Shown here piece after piece: positions 33,896 through 46,190 of a stretch of DNA of 64,000 nt (position 1 is its first letter; each line of letters opens with the position of its first letter). The DNA is from Platerodrilus igneus. Taxonomy: Eukaryota > Arthropoda > Insecta > Coleoptera > Lycidae. The stretch lies in assembly GCA_036346225.1 (NCBI GenBank), contig JARFIW010001670.1, forward strand, positions 6,820,001-6,884,000, in the 5' to 3' direction. The translations under genes were made by a program, and so were the position numbers. The notes under the pieces were generated by a model. It saw only the letters and a program-made list of their open reading frames with translations, had not been told where the DNA came from and ran no database searches.

Positions 33896-34190
33896 TGAAT
33901 GGACAGATAAAATTAATAACAAAGTGGTTATAGAAATAGTAGGGGAATAAGGATATCTGTGTAAACAAAATAGGAGAAATATAAGGACAGGATACGGAAT
34001 ACTGCGGGATACATTACAAGCAGAGATAGGAAAAAAGAGGTAGAGGTAGACCTAGATCAAACTATCGCACGCTGATAGTGAAAGACACAACCGTGGAAAT
34101 TTCAGGGAAATATGTTGGTTAGCACAGAATAGGAAACAATGAGGGTACGCGTCTAACCAGTTCTAGGGCTGAAGACGTAATGATGATAAT
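33896..34190 (+). mobile_element. LINE tail fragment
   Basis: C-terminal LINE text with GRGRP-type motif near 34040 and a tail GGTACGCGTCTAACCAGTTC followed by ATGATGATAATGATG, as at 22700-22835. Degenerate. Confidence 0.6.
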
Positions 34191-34193
34191 GAT

Positions 34194-34194
34194 G

Positions 34195-34232
<38 letters not shown>
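34194..34232. repeat. (TA)n microsatellite
   Basis: About 39 bases of alternating TA directly after the LINE ATG tail. A second TA tract is at 34514-34547. Confidence 0.95.
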
Positions 34233-34239
<7 letters not shown>

Positions 34240-34507
34240 AGTTACTTGCAGTCCACTATAAGAAATTTGTGAAGAACAAAATAAAAAAGGGGAGGAGACA
34301 TCCACATACCGGCTTTAACTTTCTTAAGCTTCGTCAGAGCAGATTAGTTTCCAACAATCCTATGAAGTAATCGAAGCTATTATACTGGTATAATTTCGAA
34401 GGAATCTTTGTACTATAGCAAAAATAAATAATGGTTATACAACTATTAGCCCGATTTGTATAGGTGAATAAGCTGATTTTTGTTTACATAAGAGTTTATT
34501 TACCGAT

Positions 34508-34548
<41 letters not shown>

Positions 34549-35165
34549 CTATGATAAGAGGGCAGTTTAAGGGCAGATTAAGTCATAGGGGTCGTAGGAT
34601 AGATATAAATAATTTTAACTTTAAGAAAACCAATTAATTCCATCTACTATAGGAGTAAATCGACTATTTTAGAAAAAGTCAATTGCGAGCACACTGTATT
34701 TATAGTATATTTGATTTAATGCATAAGAAAGAAGCTCATTTTGCAATAATCCACTACCATTTAGCGAAAATAATAATGTGTACGTCGTGTAATATGTTTT
34801 AAGATAAGGTATTAAACGCAACTAATTGCATCAATATAAATACATTTAAATTCATTTGAATTTATTCAAACAGTAGAAAGAGTAAGGGTTAAACAATTTT
34901 TATCGTCATATAATAAGGGATAACACTTCAATAATAATAACGCCCAAGCTTAAGGGCGATATCATGGCAAAAAGAATTGCGCACCAATCGTGAGGCTTGT
35001 AGGGGCTTTTGATATCACAGCAAAAAGAATGACATCCATCGTAGGGGCTTAAAATCTAAAAACGCTATTTCATAGCATAGCAAAAATAATCGACGTCGAA
35101 TCGTGGGGCATTTGACATCAATCTATATATACGAAGTAACGCTAATAAATAATACAACATATTCT
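34240..35165. other. AT-rich segment, nothing coding
   Basis: Contains a TA tract at 34514-34547 and a short repeated phrase near 34960-35120 (ATCATGGCAAAAAGAAT / TATCACAGCAAAAAGAAT and related text), suggesting a worn ~65-bp tandem repeat. No gene. Confidence 0.5.
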
Positions 35166-35169
35166 AGTC

Positions 35170-36620
35170 TTTCTTCATAACCGAATCTCGACCCCTCTCC
35201 TCCAAAGTACCCATTCCTATGTCACTCTTTTGTCTTACATGCATAAATTAAAAATTATCCTCCTGTCGTTGTAAACTATTCTTGCTTCCCATAAATTCCT
35301 AAACTATGTATTCAGATCTGCCATATCATAGGCTCTGGCCATGCCCATAAAACTTATTTTGCTAGTTTTTTTTTACCTTTATCTTGTCTTCTAATACCGA
35401 TTATAGTATGAGTACTGGTATCACTGGTATCACTGTTTTTCCTAACCCTCAACCGACCTTTAGCTCTTCTGCCTTTTGATAATCTATTATTTTATGTAAT
35501 AGATTTAAGCAGTAACTCACAGTAACTGCCCTAAATTCTTTGCAACTCTTAGATTGTTGCCTTTTTTTAAAATATCGCTAATCCACTCTTTACAAGTCTA
35601 ACCATATTTTCCGTTATTTATGTGTTTTGTTGATCAGTCTAGATAGTGCCTTTTGTACATCCTCACTGCCACATCTAATAAGTTTTACTGGCAAGTAATC
35701 TATATTCGCGGTTCTTCTCGATTTTAATTTCTTGGATGCGTTTAGAAATTCTAATCTTAGTATTTTAATCCTGATTGCTGATTACTACCTACATATACTT
35801 TCTAGTTTAGATAAATTATGTTCAGTTGAATAAATGGTTTTGGTATAACTTCTACACCCACGTACTATATTCTTTTCTTGTACTAATGCAATGCCTTTTT
35901 CGTTTTTTATTGTTCTATTTCAATTACTAACTCTCTTGCAAAGGTTCATAAATTTTTTATTAGCTAGGTCTAACTCATTTGCAGAAGTTCATAAATTTTA
36001 TATGAGCTACGTCTGGTCTCTCTTTTAACGCTGGTTCAGTTTCATCATAATTACTCAGCTTCTATTACTGCTGGCCACAGTACACAAACTAAACTATTTA
36101 CCTTATTCTTAAGTTCCCTGTAGTTTTCTCTACCATTCTCTGTTGCCTCCATTATATTCTTCTAGAGTTATTCGTCCTTTCTTAGCTACATACTTATTGG
36201 TTCCTATGATACGTGCTTCCTCCAAAATCAACTTTTTAAAGAACTGCTAGTTTGCTTGGTAAATTTTCTTATATTCTTCCTCAATTTTGATGTCGTTTAG
36301 TAGATGTATACCTAATTTGGATCAGTGTTTGTTATTTTTTTAAAATTTTTTTTAGCCTTGAAGCACATTTTGTTATTCTTAATCTTTGATTCTTAGCTAT
36401 ATGAACACATGTAACTTTTACAATCGTGTACTTGATTTATAATCTGTTCTTAATTAATGTATGGTCTGCTTGAAACCTACATAATATATCACCAGACATT
36501 TTTCACGTATACAATTTGCGCGTATTATTTTTGCGCATACTGTTAGCTGCCATTCATTCATTTCGGAACTCTTATCTCTTTCATATATCACTCTCTAAAC
36601 CACTCTGACCTACTACCTCC
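35170..36620 (-). mobile_element. LINE fragment, minus strand (linker and first half of reverse transcriptase)
   Basis: Minus-strand reading with frame changes shows ILEEARIIGTNKYV near 36200, then a segment like NIDYLPVKLIRCGSEDVQKA near 35680, which is the (G)(I/D)D.LP.EL...G motif of LINE reverse transcriptases, and a worn FKK... and Q.GFRK.-type block near 35420-35560. All frames are broken. The endonuclease part upstream is not clear. Confidence 0.65.
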
Positions 36621-39600
36621 TCCCTCTTCCTCAACTTGGCGTCTGCATCTGTATTAAAAACTTTTATTATTAGGGATCTCTCTGCTTTTCTAAGGGCTTG
36701 AATAACGAATTTGACCACATTCTTTGCATTTCTTATCAGCATGATCTAATGGTACGCATGCACACTTGAACTACCTCTACCTGTTGGTTTTGTATGACTG
36801 CTATTATGCACTAACCTATGGAACATTTTTAAGTGTTCTTGATGCTTTCTTACTTACAACAATCAGTGTGGCCACAAAGGATTATTTTTCTCAACCAGAA
36901 TGTGTTTAGCATACAGATCTTTTATTCCAAAGTTCTAGTAATAAATAACCTTGCATAAAACAGGAGGTTCTTAGATCTACCTGAGTATGTTCAAGTGAAA
37001 CTGGAATACTTTGAAACCTTTAGGTGATATTGTTATGAAGGCCCGATTAAGATGTTTTATTATTATCATATATTTGAAGCAAAACCTGGAGTGACTACAA
37101 AAATAGCAGCCTCACCAAAACAATTTACTATCCTAATATAGTGCGGACATTGACGCCTCTTTTGCAATAGGGGAAACTTTTTCTACGATTTTTACATGTT
37201 TCCTTTACATTTTAGCTTGTTCGTTTTTATAGTTTTTATGTTGTAACGAAGTAGATGTTCTGAGTTCCGACTACTTATTTATGGCAGTAGTTGATACAAA
37301 AAATAGTGTAATAATAAAACACGAGGAACAAACGATATGATTTTTTTGCACACTCGAAAGGAGGAATGATGGAATATATGTGCGATTTATTGCTTTTGAC
37401 ATTTAGGTTCAAGTTTGGTCACTAGGATCTGTATTAAAAGGTTATTAAATTGGAAATACTGTTGTGATTTAGCTACAGGTAAGTCATTTCATAATTTGAA
37501 CCATTGTTAGATATGAACTTAGTGATCAGTACAAAACTATACGAGAGAAAAGTTTCAAGAACGTCATGAAGGAGAGAGAGAGAGAATAGAGGTCAGATTG
37601 AAGGAATATAGTGCCGTTTAAATTTTCCGTGGTCGATTGGGAATTAGATAATGGCCCAGATAATTGACGGGCATGATCAGGAATGACGCTATACTAAGAA
37701 ATAATTGTTACAGATTTTTTTGTTCAAGCGTGAAGTATGAGCGAGTAAATTATAGATTTGATCTTGCATATTTGCTATTGTGATATTTGTTGTAACTTTT
37801 TTTGTTCTATCAAGGTGTAATAGTAGGTGTGTTTAAAGTTAAAATAGTTGCATGGAGTTACACTTTTACAGACAGTATTTTAAGTAGGAAAAAATCAGTT
37901 GGTGTCGATGTAGTTCGGATAGGTGTGTGTGGCAAAAAATGGTCGGGAATTTTAGGTATCAAAGAATCGAAGTTGGTGTGAATTGGTTAGAGGTAGGTGT
38001 CGTTACCATATCGAATGATGGGAATGGCATGTTTATGGATTGCGAATCTAGTGGACTTTCGTTCAATACTTGATTTTGGGTAGCTATGATGATATGCCAC
38101 AAAATGAATTTGGTTTTATTTCAAAGGTGGGCAAGGTTTTTGAGCTTTCCAATGACTTCTGAAATGAAACCGTAGATACGAGTCGGTAGTTGTTATGATA
38201 ATGGAGCAGCATATGATCCAGGAAAGGATTAAAATGACCTTTTACAAATTTCGCTTCAATTTTATTAGAAGTTTATTAAATATTTCTAGAAAGTTAAAAA
38301 CAATTGATTCTATTTTGCGAGAGGACTTACCGTGGAGGAGGGAACAATAACGTCAGTGTATGGGAGGTAGGAATTGGATGCGAGGGTTCAGGGTCTAAGG
38401 GCTAAAACTGAACTTTTGGCACTCTTGGAATAAGGTTCTCGAAACAGGACTTTTAATATGTTATTAAAGTTGTTTTATGAGGGCTTTTAGATTGGGTTAC
38501 AAAAAACTCGTTTTACAGTTGTTGACTTTTAAAATATTGAGCTAACTGATTGGAGAACATGAGCTGATTGCAATGTCATATTTGAAGGAGGATAACTTTG
38601 ATAAGTATGGATTGTGCGATTCTGCCTTTTTTTACCTTCTAACAGAAGCAACCCGCTAAGTGGAATGTTAACGGCGATAGGGGAATAAGAAGATAAGTAT
38701 ATATGTGCAACTATAAGACTAATTAAATAGTTTCATGTATATGTATTATACGAGATACATTAACAACTGCAAAATATACAAAATCTTTATGCAAATTTTT
38801 ACGATTCAAAACTCTGCTATAAGAGAAATTAGTTAAAGAGAATCGTAGGAATCAGATATAGTTATTTCTCAAACTGCCTGTAACGCTACCCATAAAATTG
38901 AGATTACGTCTAATTAGTAGTCATAATGGGGTTATAACATTCAATAACCGTGTCACCATTTCTAAATACCTGAAGAATTATAGGTTTACCCAGAGCCCAT
39001 CCACGACTTAATTTGAAATCCTAAATAGGTCCACGTGTAATGGTACAATTAAAAAGTCGATCGAATTCTCTACCGTGTTTATGAGGCTGGTCTGTGGATT
39101 ATTATGGAATTAACAGTGCGATTAAAATTCTGTATTGGACAGATTAATTTATTACGCCACAAGGTTTATTGCACCTTTACGTGTTGAATTTAAAAACTGC
39201 GACGATCGTTAACTACGTTCGTATATTTATACGGAACAATTCTAACAAAGCGGTTGTATGGAAATTATTTGCTGTATTGGTCGATTAAATTGTAATGTGT
39301 GAATATAGAAGAGCGACAGTAACTTCCGTTGTAAAAATGTACTAAAATTTGCGGTTTCCCTTGCATTGTAACTGATAGTTCTTTATGGACATTGGGGTAT
39401 GAAAAGGCAGGATGTAATGGATTTTAGAAATGTTTGAGAATTATTCGCAGTAATTTTTGTTAACAGAATTTATATGTGAATTCGATCACAGGAATACACC
39501 TTTTAGGTGGAGGGAATTTTTAGGTGAACCGTAAATTCACATCTTATTAAAAATGGAGCAAAAATCTAGGCTGATTTGTGTAAAATACTCATGTAACAAA

Positions 39601-40439
39601 GATTTACATTAAGAGTCATACAAAGTAATTCGTTAGGAATGTGTAACTCTAATATGGAGGCACTTCATCAAAATATGATATCTAGCCCTACATGCATTAA
39701 CGACATTGTTGCTGGTTAGAGATACAAGTTGTTTGAAGTTGAAATTATATTCTGAAATTTCAAACAATTTTCAAAGTTCTAATGAGTTCAATTAAAAAAT
39801 TGTAGTTCTAGGTATTTTGCAAAGAGAATTACGAATTTGAAGCTTATTTTGGTATTGCTCTTCGATGGCTTTAACTATAGTCAGTTCCTGAAGCGAATCA
39901 AAGCATGCTTTTTTGTCCGTTGAACTAGGTTTGAAGCAAGTCATAGACAAACAACAGACAAGAAACTTAAGCGGTGCATGCGTTACCTTGAGTTAATAAG
40001 GCATGCAGCCGCTGGTGGAGCTTTTTGCAATGCTCTCTGTCTCAACTCTTTCGCTCACACAAAAAAAGCCATCTTTTAACCTTTTTATTCGAAAATGTTG
40101 AGCAAGAAACGTGTGCGTAGTTGTTGTTCTGGCTTGCAGTGATGTGATTAGCAAGCGCCACCAATTTCCAGTTGCTTTGTATAACCAAAAATACAAGAAG
40201 AATGTGTATAACTAGAGGTTTGAATTAATAACGTTTTTTATTGTATATGCAGTAAAAGTAAAAACATTTTTAAATGTATTCTAATGTTAACGTCAAGTAA
40301 CAGTAATCTATGTAATCTGTATATTGGAAATTATAGCCTTACGTTTAATGGTTTTTATTGCCCATAATTAGTAGAAATGTATAAGAAGCCAAAAGAATTG
40401 AAACAATGATCTGAATGGTTTAATTTTCGGTTTACTTCA
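36621..40439. other. AT-rich anonymous DNA
   Basis: No family recognised; 36621-36900 may be worn LINE endonuclease. A short GAGA run is at 37572-37586. Confidence 0.45.
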
Positions 40440-40790
40440 AGGTTCATAAGCCCATCATCGTTAGGCCTTCAGTACTCGAACTAGTTAGACGGGTACCATC
40501 ATTGTTTCTTAGTCTCGGTTTATCTCTACCTCTCTTTTCTTATTTCTGCTTGTAATATATCTCGTACTATTCCCCAAAAATGCCTTAGAACGTATCCTGC
40601 CCTTCTATTTGTCCTATTTTTTTTTGTTCTCCACAGATATCTTTATTACTCTACTATTTTTATAACCTATTTGTTATTAACTTTGTTTGTCCATGCTATC
40701 ATCCTCATACATCTGAAGCACAACATTCCAGAAGGCTTCTATCTCTTTCTGTCTGTTTTTCCCACTGCCCCTATTTCATAGACGTACTGT
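40440..40790 (-). mobile_element. LINE C-terminal fragment, minus strand
   Basis: Reverse complement resembles 22440-22830 base for base over long stretches (for example CATTCCAGAAGGCTTCTATC). Same family, inactive. Confidence 0.65.
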
Positions 40791-40828
40791 GATGTGCCCC
40801 ACACATATGCTTGGAACAATTTTATTCT

Positions 40829-41230
40829 TAAAATAAACAAATGACCTGTTACCTACTTAACACTGACGGACCTTCTAAGAAGATACTGCACCCAGTGCTA
40901 AAAGAGGAAGTTGGTCGACGGAGACCAATGCGTTTCCAATTAAATATACAAGAATAATTTGCACTATAAATACACTTTAATTTGTGTCTTATGCCAGAAC
41001 TTAGTTGGTTGTTTTGCATAAAGAGATGCGTTCGTCTGATGATCTGCAAGAACAGTGAAACCGGTAAGGGGCTTTTCTTTCTGCAAAATAACCAACAATT
41101 TATAAAAATTATTCATTAGTATTTAATTGGAAACGCATTGGTTTCCGTCAACCAACTTCCTCGTATAGCACTGGGTGCAGTATCTTCTTAGAAAGTCCGT
41201 AAGTAGGTAACTGGTCATTTGTTTATTTTA
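40829..41230. mobile_element. Small fold-back element, ~120-bp inverted repeats
   Basis: The left repeat begins TAAAATAAACAAATGACC and its reverse complement ends at 41230; the two arms match with scattered changes to about 40950 and 41110. The 160-base interior (GCACTATAAATACACTTTAA...) occurs again as a direct copy at 41359-41485. It has no coding capacity and looks like a MITE or a rearranged repeat. Confidence 0.7.
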
Positions 41231-41358
41231 TTTTTCATCTTGTCTTTTGACTGACTATTAAAATTTTGTCTGGCAATGCCATGTATACTATCACGTCGGA
41301 GACTGGTAACAGTCTTCGTTGCTTATATTCGAGTATAGAGGGCGCACGAGAAGCATTT

Positions 41359-41485
41359 GCACTATAAATACACCTTAATTTGTGTATTATGCCAGAACTT
41401 AGTTGGTTGTTTTGCAAAAAGAGATGCGTACGTCTGATGATCTGCAAAAACAGTGAAACCGGTAACGGGCTTTTCTGTTAGCAAA
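41359..41485 (+). repeat. Second copy of the fold-back element interior
   Basis: About 125 bases matching 40960-41085 in the same orientation with scattered substitutions (shared TATGCCAGAACTTAGTTGGT). It lacks the inverted-repeat arms. Confidence 0.8.
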
Positions 41486-41689
41486 AACCCAACAATTTAT
41501 ATCGATTTCGTTCCCTATACTCGTATTACTGTCTCCATGCCAGGCAAAATTATTCATTAATTTTATTCTTGTTTCTATGTTTGTTGTTTTTAAACATAGC
41601 CGCTGTTCTTTCTTGCTAGATCTAGTTCGGTCACCTTCTACTGTTTTACAATTATATACCCTATTTCCCCGATATTCAGTGGTATGTGA

Positions 41690-42050
41690 AATCGGGCGGC
41701 TCTATGGTGTAGTTGGAGTGCGTGTGACTACTATGCCCGGGTTCAAATTCCGACACGGCTCACTTGAAAAATGTTAGGCGAGCATTTTTCACAAAAATAT
41801 GCCCTCGTTTGGATGATATGTAAAATGGAGGTTCCGTGTGCGGGAGTTGTCACGCACGTTAAAGATCCCTACATTGCTTGCAACAGCAAGTGTTCGGCAA
41901 AATTCAAAATTTCCAGGTAAAAAAACCTCGCTTCCAAATCAATGTAGTACCTCCGGGTGGAGCATTGGAAAAAACTAAATGTGGGGTATGTAAAGGAGAG
42001 TAAGCAGCCTGCGGCTGCCAAGTTCCCTCAGCACTGAGCATTTGTCGAAT
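41690..42050 (+). mobile_element. tRNA-derived SINE, copy 3
   Basis: The clearest head: GGCTCTATGGTGTAGTTGG with an A-box-like TGGTGTAGTTGG at about 41705-41716 and a B-box-like GGGTTCAAATTCC at about 41740-41752. The body then follows as in the other two copies in opposite orientation. The 3' side runs into the linker and antisense LINE tail. Expected promoter type is RNA polymerase III. Confidence 0.8.
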
Positions 42051-42700
42051 TAATAGTTTTTCTAATATATCTTTTCGCACAATCAACATTAGTTGAAAAT
42101 ATTTCACAACCAACATTTGTAGATGTTTATAATAATAATCAGTAGATTTCATTGCACTTATTTTTTCGTCATTGTTTTCTTCTGGAAACTAGTTCAAGGC
42201 GTACCTCCATTTATTTATGTTCTGAGCTAGCCTACTCAGTTCCCTGAAATTTGCACATCCTACATCTTTCACTATCTGTCTAACCTAAGTGTACGTCTAC
42301 TTCTCTTTTTTCCAATCTCTGCTTCTAATATATTTCCGCACTAATCCCTCATGTCTTAGTATGTTGCCTACCATTCTATCTTTCCTATTTTTTACTGTTT
42401 TCCACATACTTCTTTCTTCCTCTACCATTTCTAGTACCTTTTTGTACTTAATTTCCCAACTTGCGTTATTTGGTTTCCTGGGTAGCAGAAATCCTTATCC
42501 TCTTATAAGTTTTCGTTACCTATTTGTATTCTTGTTTTTGATTTATTTTTACCTCCTTTGAATACTTGAACTTTAGTTTTATTTTTAACTTTAATACCGT
42601 ATCTCTCTGTTAGAACCGTTTCCATTTCATTAAAAGCAGCTTCTAACTCTTCTTTGCTAGATGTTAATACTGCTATATCATCTGCAAATCTAAGCATATC
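42051..42700 (-). mobile_element. LINE fragment with FADD reverse-transcriptase motif, minus strand
   Basis: The frame 42503-42697 begins MLRFADDIAVLTSSKEELEA, with FADD as the catalytic motif (usually YADD/FADD), followed by the thumb-side KVKNKTKVQVF. Downstream in other frames comes the C-terminal region and then the GTACGCCTTGAACTAGTTTCC tail. The rest of the enzyme is missing. Confidence 0.78.
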
Positions 42701-43514
42701 AAGCTATTTTTGAGAAAATAATACTAATTTTAGTAAATAATTTCATTAATCTTAATAATTTAAATTTGGACGCTTTGTATAAAACAGTTCAGCATGCAGC
42801 CGCTTGGAGCACTTCATTGGCATCTCCTTTTAGACAGAAGTTACCAGTCTAAAGATTTGTCTATAAAGTAAGTGAAGAATATTATAGGGCATTTCAATTG
42901 TACACAGAAAAATCACATTTTCTTAATTTATATAAATCTATAGATATTCGTCATGCTAGCTTTTAATTGGGTAATGTAGTTTATTTTTAAGATTTTTAAT
43001 TTTTTACTATAAATTAGCAGATAGGCCTGTGTCGGGATTTATTTGTCAATAAGCAACACTTATTTTGCATGTATTAGGGTAAGCCTTTTATAGGTAAGCC
43101 ACTTTTTTTAAAGTTACAATTTTCTAAATTCTTTAGCATTTTTTCTTTTTTAATGTTTGACTGCGAGAGAACTTACTGATTCTGAAATGGAAGGCAATGT
43201 CAAGAAAGACAAACCTGCTGCTAGTAAAAGCAATAATTAAAGAAAAGCTAGTTGAAAACAATGCATAGATAATCGTCAAATATATATTGGATAATTATTG
43301 CACGAGGCAAGTTGATTAATATTAAAGTATTAAATCTTATACGCTTATACATATACACACGCACATACGTACGCACGCACGCACGCATGCACGCCGCACG
43401 CCCCACGCCGCACGCACGCACGGTTTTATCTTCTATAAAGGCACACAGTCTCAATTAAATATCTTTTTAAATGCACACTAACTAAAAGGATAGTAATGTA
43501 AGATATATTTATAA
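42701..43514. other. AT-rich DNA with CA/CG-rich simple repeat
   Basis: No gene seen. 43349-43421 is a run of ACGC/ACAC-type repeat (GCACGCACGCACGC and variants). Confidence 0.6.
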
Positions 43515-43746
43515 CTAGGGGTGGGCGATACGGGATTTTGCGTATCGAATATCGATACATATTCTATATCGATACGTATCGATATATATCGATGCGTATC
43601 GATACGTATCGATACGTATCGATATGTATCGATGTGTATCGGTGCGTATCGATACGTATCGATACGTATCGATGCGTATCGTTGCGTATCGTTGCGTATC
43701 GATACGTATCGATACGTATCGATCCGTATCGATACGTATCGATTCG

Positions 43747-43777
<31 letters not shown>

Positions 43778-43875
43778 ATATATAGCGATTCGTATCGGAA
43801 CGTTTAGATGTGTAGATTAAGTATACATATCGAGACGTAGCGATACGTATCGGTACGAATCGATACGCATCGATA
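43515..43875. repeat. Array of ~10-bp GTATCGATAC units with hAT-like left end, array 1
   Basis: Starts CTAGGGGTGGGCGATACGGG, reminiscent of hAT terminal sequences, then about 25 units of CGATACGTAT with variants, a TA tract at 43748-43775, and more degenerate units. About eleven exact TATCGATA octamers are present in 43551-43745. The same start recurs at 51057. Overlapping open frames here are only Tyr/Arg/Ile/Ser/Asp repeats. Confidence 0.85.
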
Positions 43876-44011
43876 ATTTATCTACTCTTTCTTTGGGAAT
43901 AAAATCACAAGATCGTTTTAAAATAATGTATTTACTGACAATTCGATCTTTCACTTAAGATTGTTTGTTATCAAAATAATTAAAGTTTCAAGTTTAATAT
44001 TTGTGACATTA

Positions 44012-44013
<2 letters not shown>

Positions 44014-44062
<49 letters not shown>
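44014..44062. repeat. (TA)n tract at the BEL insertion site
   Basis: Alternating TA abuts the left LTR. TA alternation resumes at 50613 after the right LTR, so the element sits in a TA microsatellite and its target duplication cannot be read uniquely. Confidence 0.95.
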
Positions 44063-44066
<4 letters not shown>

Positions 44067-44442
44067 TAGGCTTATTTACCCTATTTACACGTTTTACCTT
44101 AAGCTTATAGATATTAATTAATGCCGCTTATCCTTTAACCTAACAGTACTTAACCCCTTCCTATAATCCGGTTCTATCCACTACCTACCTACAAGAAAAG
44201 GGACTAAATGGTGAGAAAAGACAGAAATACCAGTGCTTCGAAAGTCGTAGCAAGCGTCACATGTTGTCGTGGTTATTTTGCAGTAATTAGTGCCGTACAA
44301 TCGGTTCGTGTGCTAATTAACATTACTACAGTCCGCAATCAATTAATAGTTTCGTTACATTGATCGACCAGCGTTGAATCAAGATCGCAGTCATTAAAGG
44401 TAGGTGAATTCCATATCATTGGTTCATCCCTTTATCCCTACA
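44063..44442 (+). repeat. 5' LTR of BEL/Pao element
   Basis: 380 bp, TGTTTAGGC...CCCTACA. Compared with the 3' LTR it lacks 11 bases after GCGTCACATG and has one substitution (CCCTTCC versus CCCTGCC). Confidence 0.95.
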
Positions 44443-44963
44443 TTTTGGTTCCTTTCGACCGCATTAATTAATATTTGCATATAAAATTGATTATCTAATC
44501 AAACAATTAGAGTAATCAGATCAGTTTTACACATTAATAGTAATTGCAGTTAGGCTTATTTCATAATATTTGTGCATGCCGTTGCATTTTAAAAAGTTAC
44601 TTCTTAAAATTTAAGTGCATTAAAAAAGACAGTTAATTTAAATTAAGCGTATACAAATAGGAAAAACATCATTGCGATACCCCTGTTCTAAGAACTTGCA
44701 TTGTATACCTGAAGCTGCACTAATCTATTTTGGTGAGAGCTTAAAGAACCGTTATTCCTCGAGGTATCTTAAGGGTTGTGGTCAACACAAGTCTCATTTT
44801 AACGTTAAATTAAAGTGTCACTCAGGATTAGCTACATAATTGCTAGTTTCTGAAAATTGGTAGAGTAGTTACATGTTCATCAATAGTTTGGGTTTACATC
44901 TTTAAGATTTGTTATTTTTGTGACAAGGGTACTCGTGTTTAGGGAATAGCTATTTTGTTCGAA
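44443..44963 (+). other. BEL/Pao leader with presumed primer-binding site
   Basis: Untranslated leader of about 520 bases. TGGTTCCTTTCGACC starts within five bases of the LTR and is the candidate tRNA primer site; I cannot name the tRNA. Confidence 0.5.
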
Positions 44964-46190
44964 ATGACTCAGATGCTTATGGACCGTCTTATAGTAGATG
45001 GAAAAGGGTGTTTGGATAGAATAGAAAATTTGTTTGAAAGTATTTCAAAGTTGGAATATAATCTTGAAAACCAAGCAATCGCTTCGATGATGGTACATTC
45101 AGCTGTAGAGATAAAGGAAGAATTTGATGCATCCTACAAAAGGTGTGTGTTAGACGAGGATGATTCGGACAGTTTGAGTCAAATTACAGCAATCAGAATT
45201 GAATTTGATAAAACTTTACTATCAATTAAAGTTATTGGGGCAAAATTTGTTAGTTTGGTTGAAAGTAAGCAGCAAGCGAAACCGTTTTCTACAAGTAGAT
45301 CGTCGTATGATACCGCTGGTATAGGTATCACCAGTAATTTAAAACTTCCAAAGGTCGCAATTGGGAGCTTTTCTGGACGCATAGAGCATTGGGAATCGTT
45401 TCATAGTTTGTATAAAAATCTCATTCATTTAAATACACAGTTATTACCAATCGAAAAGTTTTTATTTCTTACTGAAGCGTTGGATGTAGATTCCAGAAAT
45501 TTAATTCGTCATCTACCAATAAATAATGACAATTATGAAATTGCATACTCCGTTATAGTACAACGCTATGACTCACGTCGTTTGATTGTCAATACATATT
45601 GGTCAGCTCTTGAAAATTGTCCTAAGGTGAAAGCAAAATCACATACAGAACTTAGGGATTTGTTGAATTGTTTTACAGAGAATTTGTCAGGTTTACGTCA
45701 AATAAAAATTGATTTACTTAATTTAATATTGTTTAATTTGTTGAGCAAAAGGTTGATGCTGACCTCTTAAAGGCATTTGAGGTTGAAAATAATGAAGAAA
45801 TACCTACATACGAGCAATTGAAATCATTTCTTGAAAAACAGTGTAAAGCTTTGGAAATTAGTAGTATGATTTCGTCCGAACCATCGAAGTCAAGTTCAAA
45901 ACACACATTGAATACAAACATTAAGGAAAAGCGTTTTCTTTTAATCCGAAGTCATATGTTAAAACCTCATTACTTACAACTTCAAACGCGGTAAAATGTT
46001 TGGTTTGCAATGGTAATCATCAGATTTATCGTTGTCAAATTTTTTGGATAAGGTTCCTCAAGAAAGGTATAATACTGCAAAGGATAAAATTTGTGTATCA
46101 ATTGTCTTCAAGATACACATAAAATTGCAACATGCCCTTCAAAATCGGTATGTAAAAAATGTCACAAAAAGGGTCACAATACCCTCCTTC
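44964..46190 (+). pseudogene. BEL/Pao gag (DUF1759-type) with zinc knuckles, frameshifted
   Basis: ATG at 44964 (a TTG codon three codons earlier is also in frame). Residues ~125-250 carry LPKVAIGSFSGRIEHWESFH and DNYEIAYSVIVQRYDS, the DUF1759 signature of Pao gag. A single-base shift near 45745 stops the frame at 45770, and the protein text continues in the next frame to about 45960. Cys/His knuckles follow: CLVCNGNH near 45990, and CINCLQDTHKIATC plus CKKCHKKGH near 46095-46180. Gag packages the element RNA; in BEL/Pao it is usually fused to pol in one ORF, and here that ORF would be broken at least twice. Confidence 0.85.

Noticed and set aside
43521..43807. Tyr/Arg/Asp repeat proteins, and a possible CRISPR array
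   Set aside because: The unit is a 10-bp palindromic simple repeat with no unique spacers; the frames follow from the repeat.
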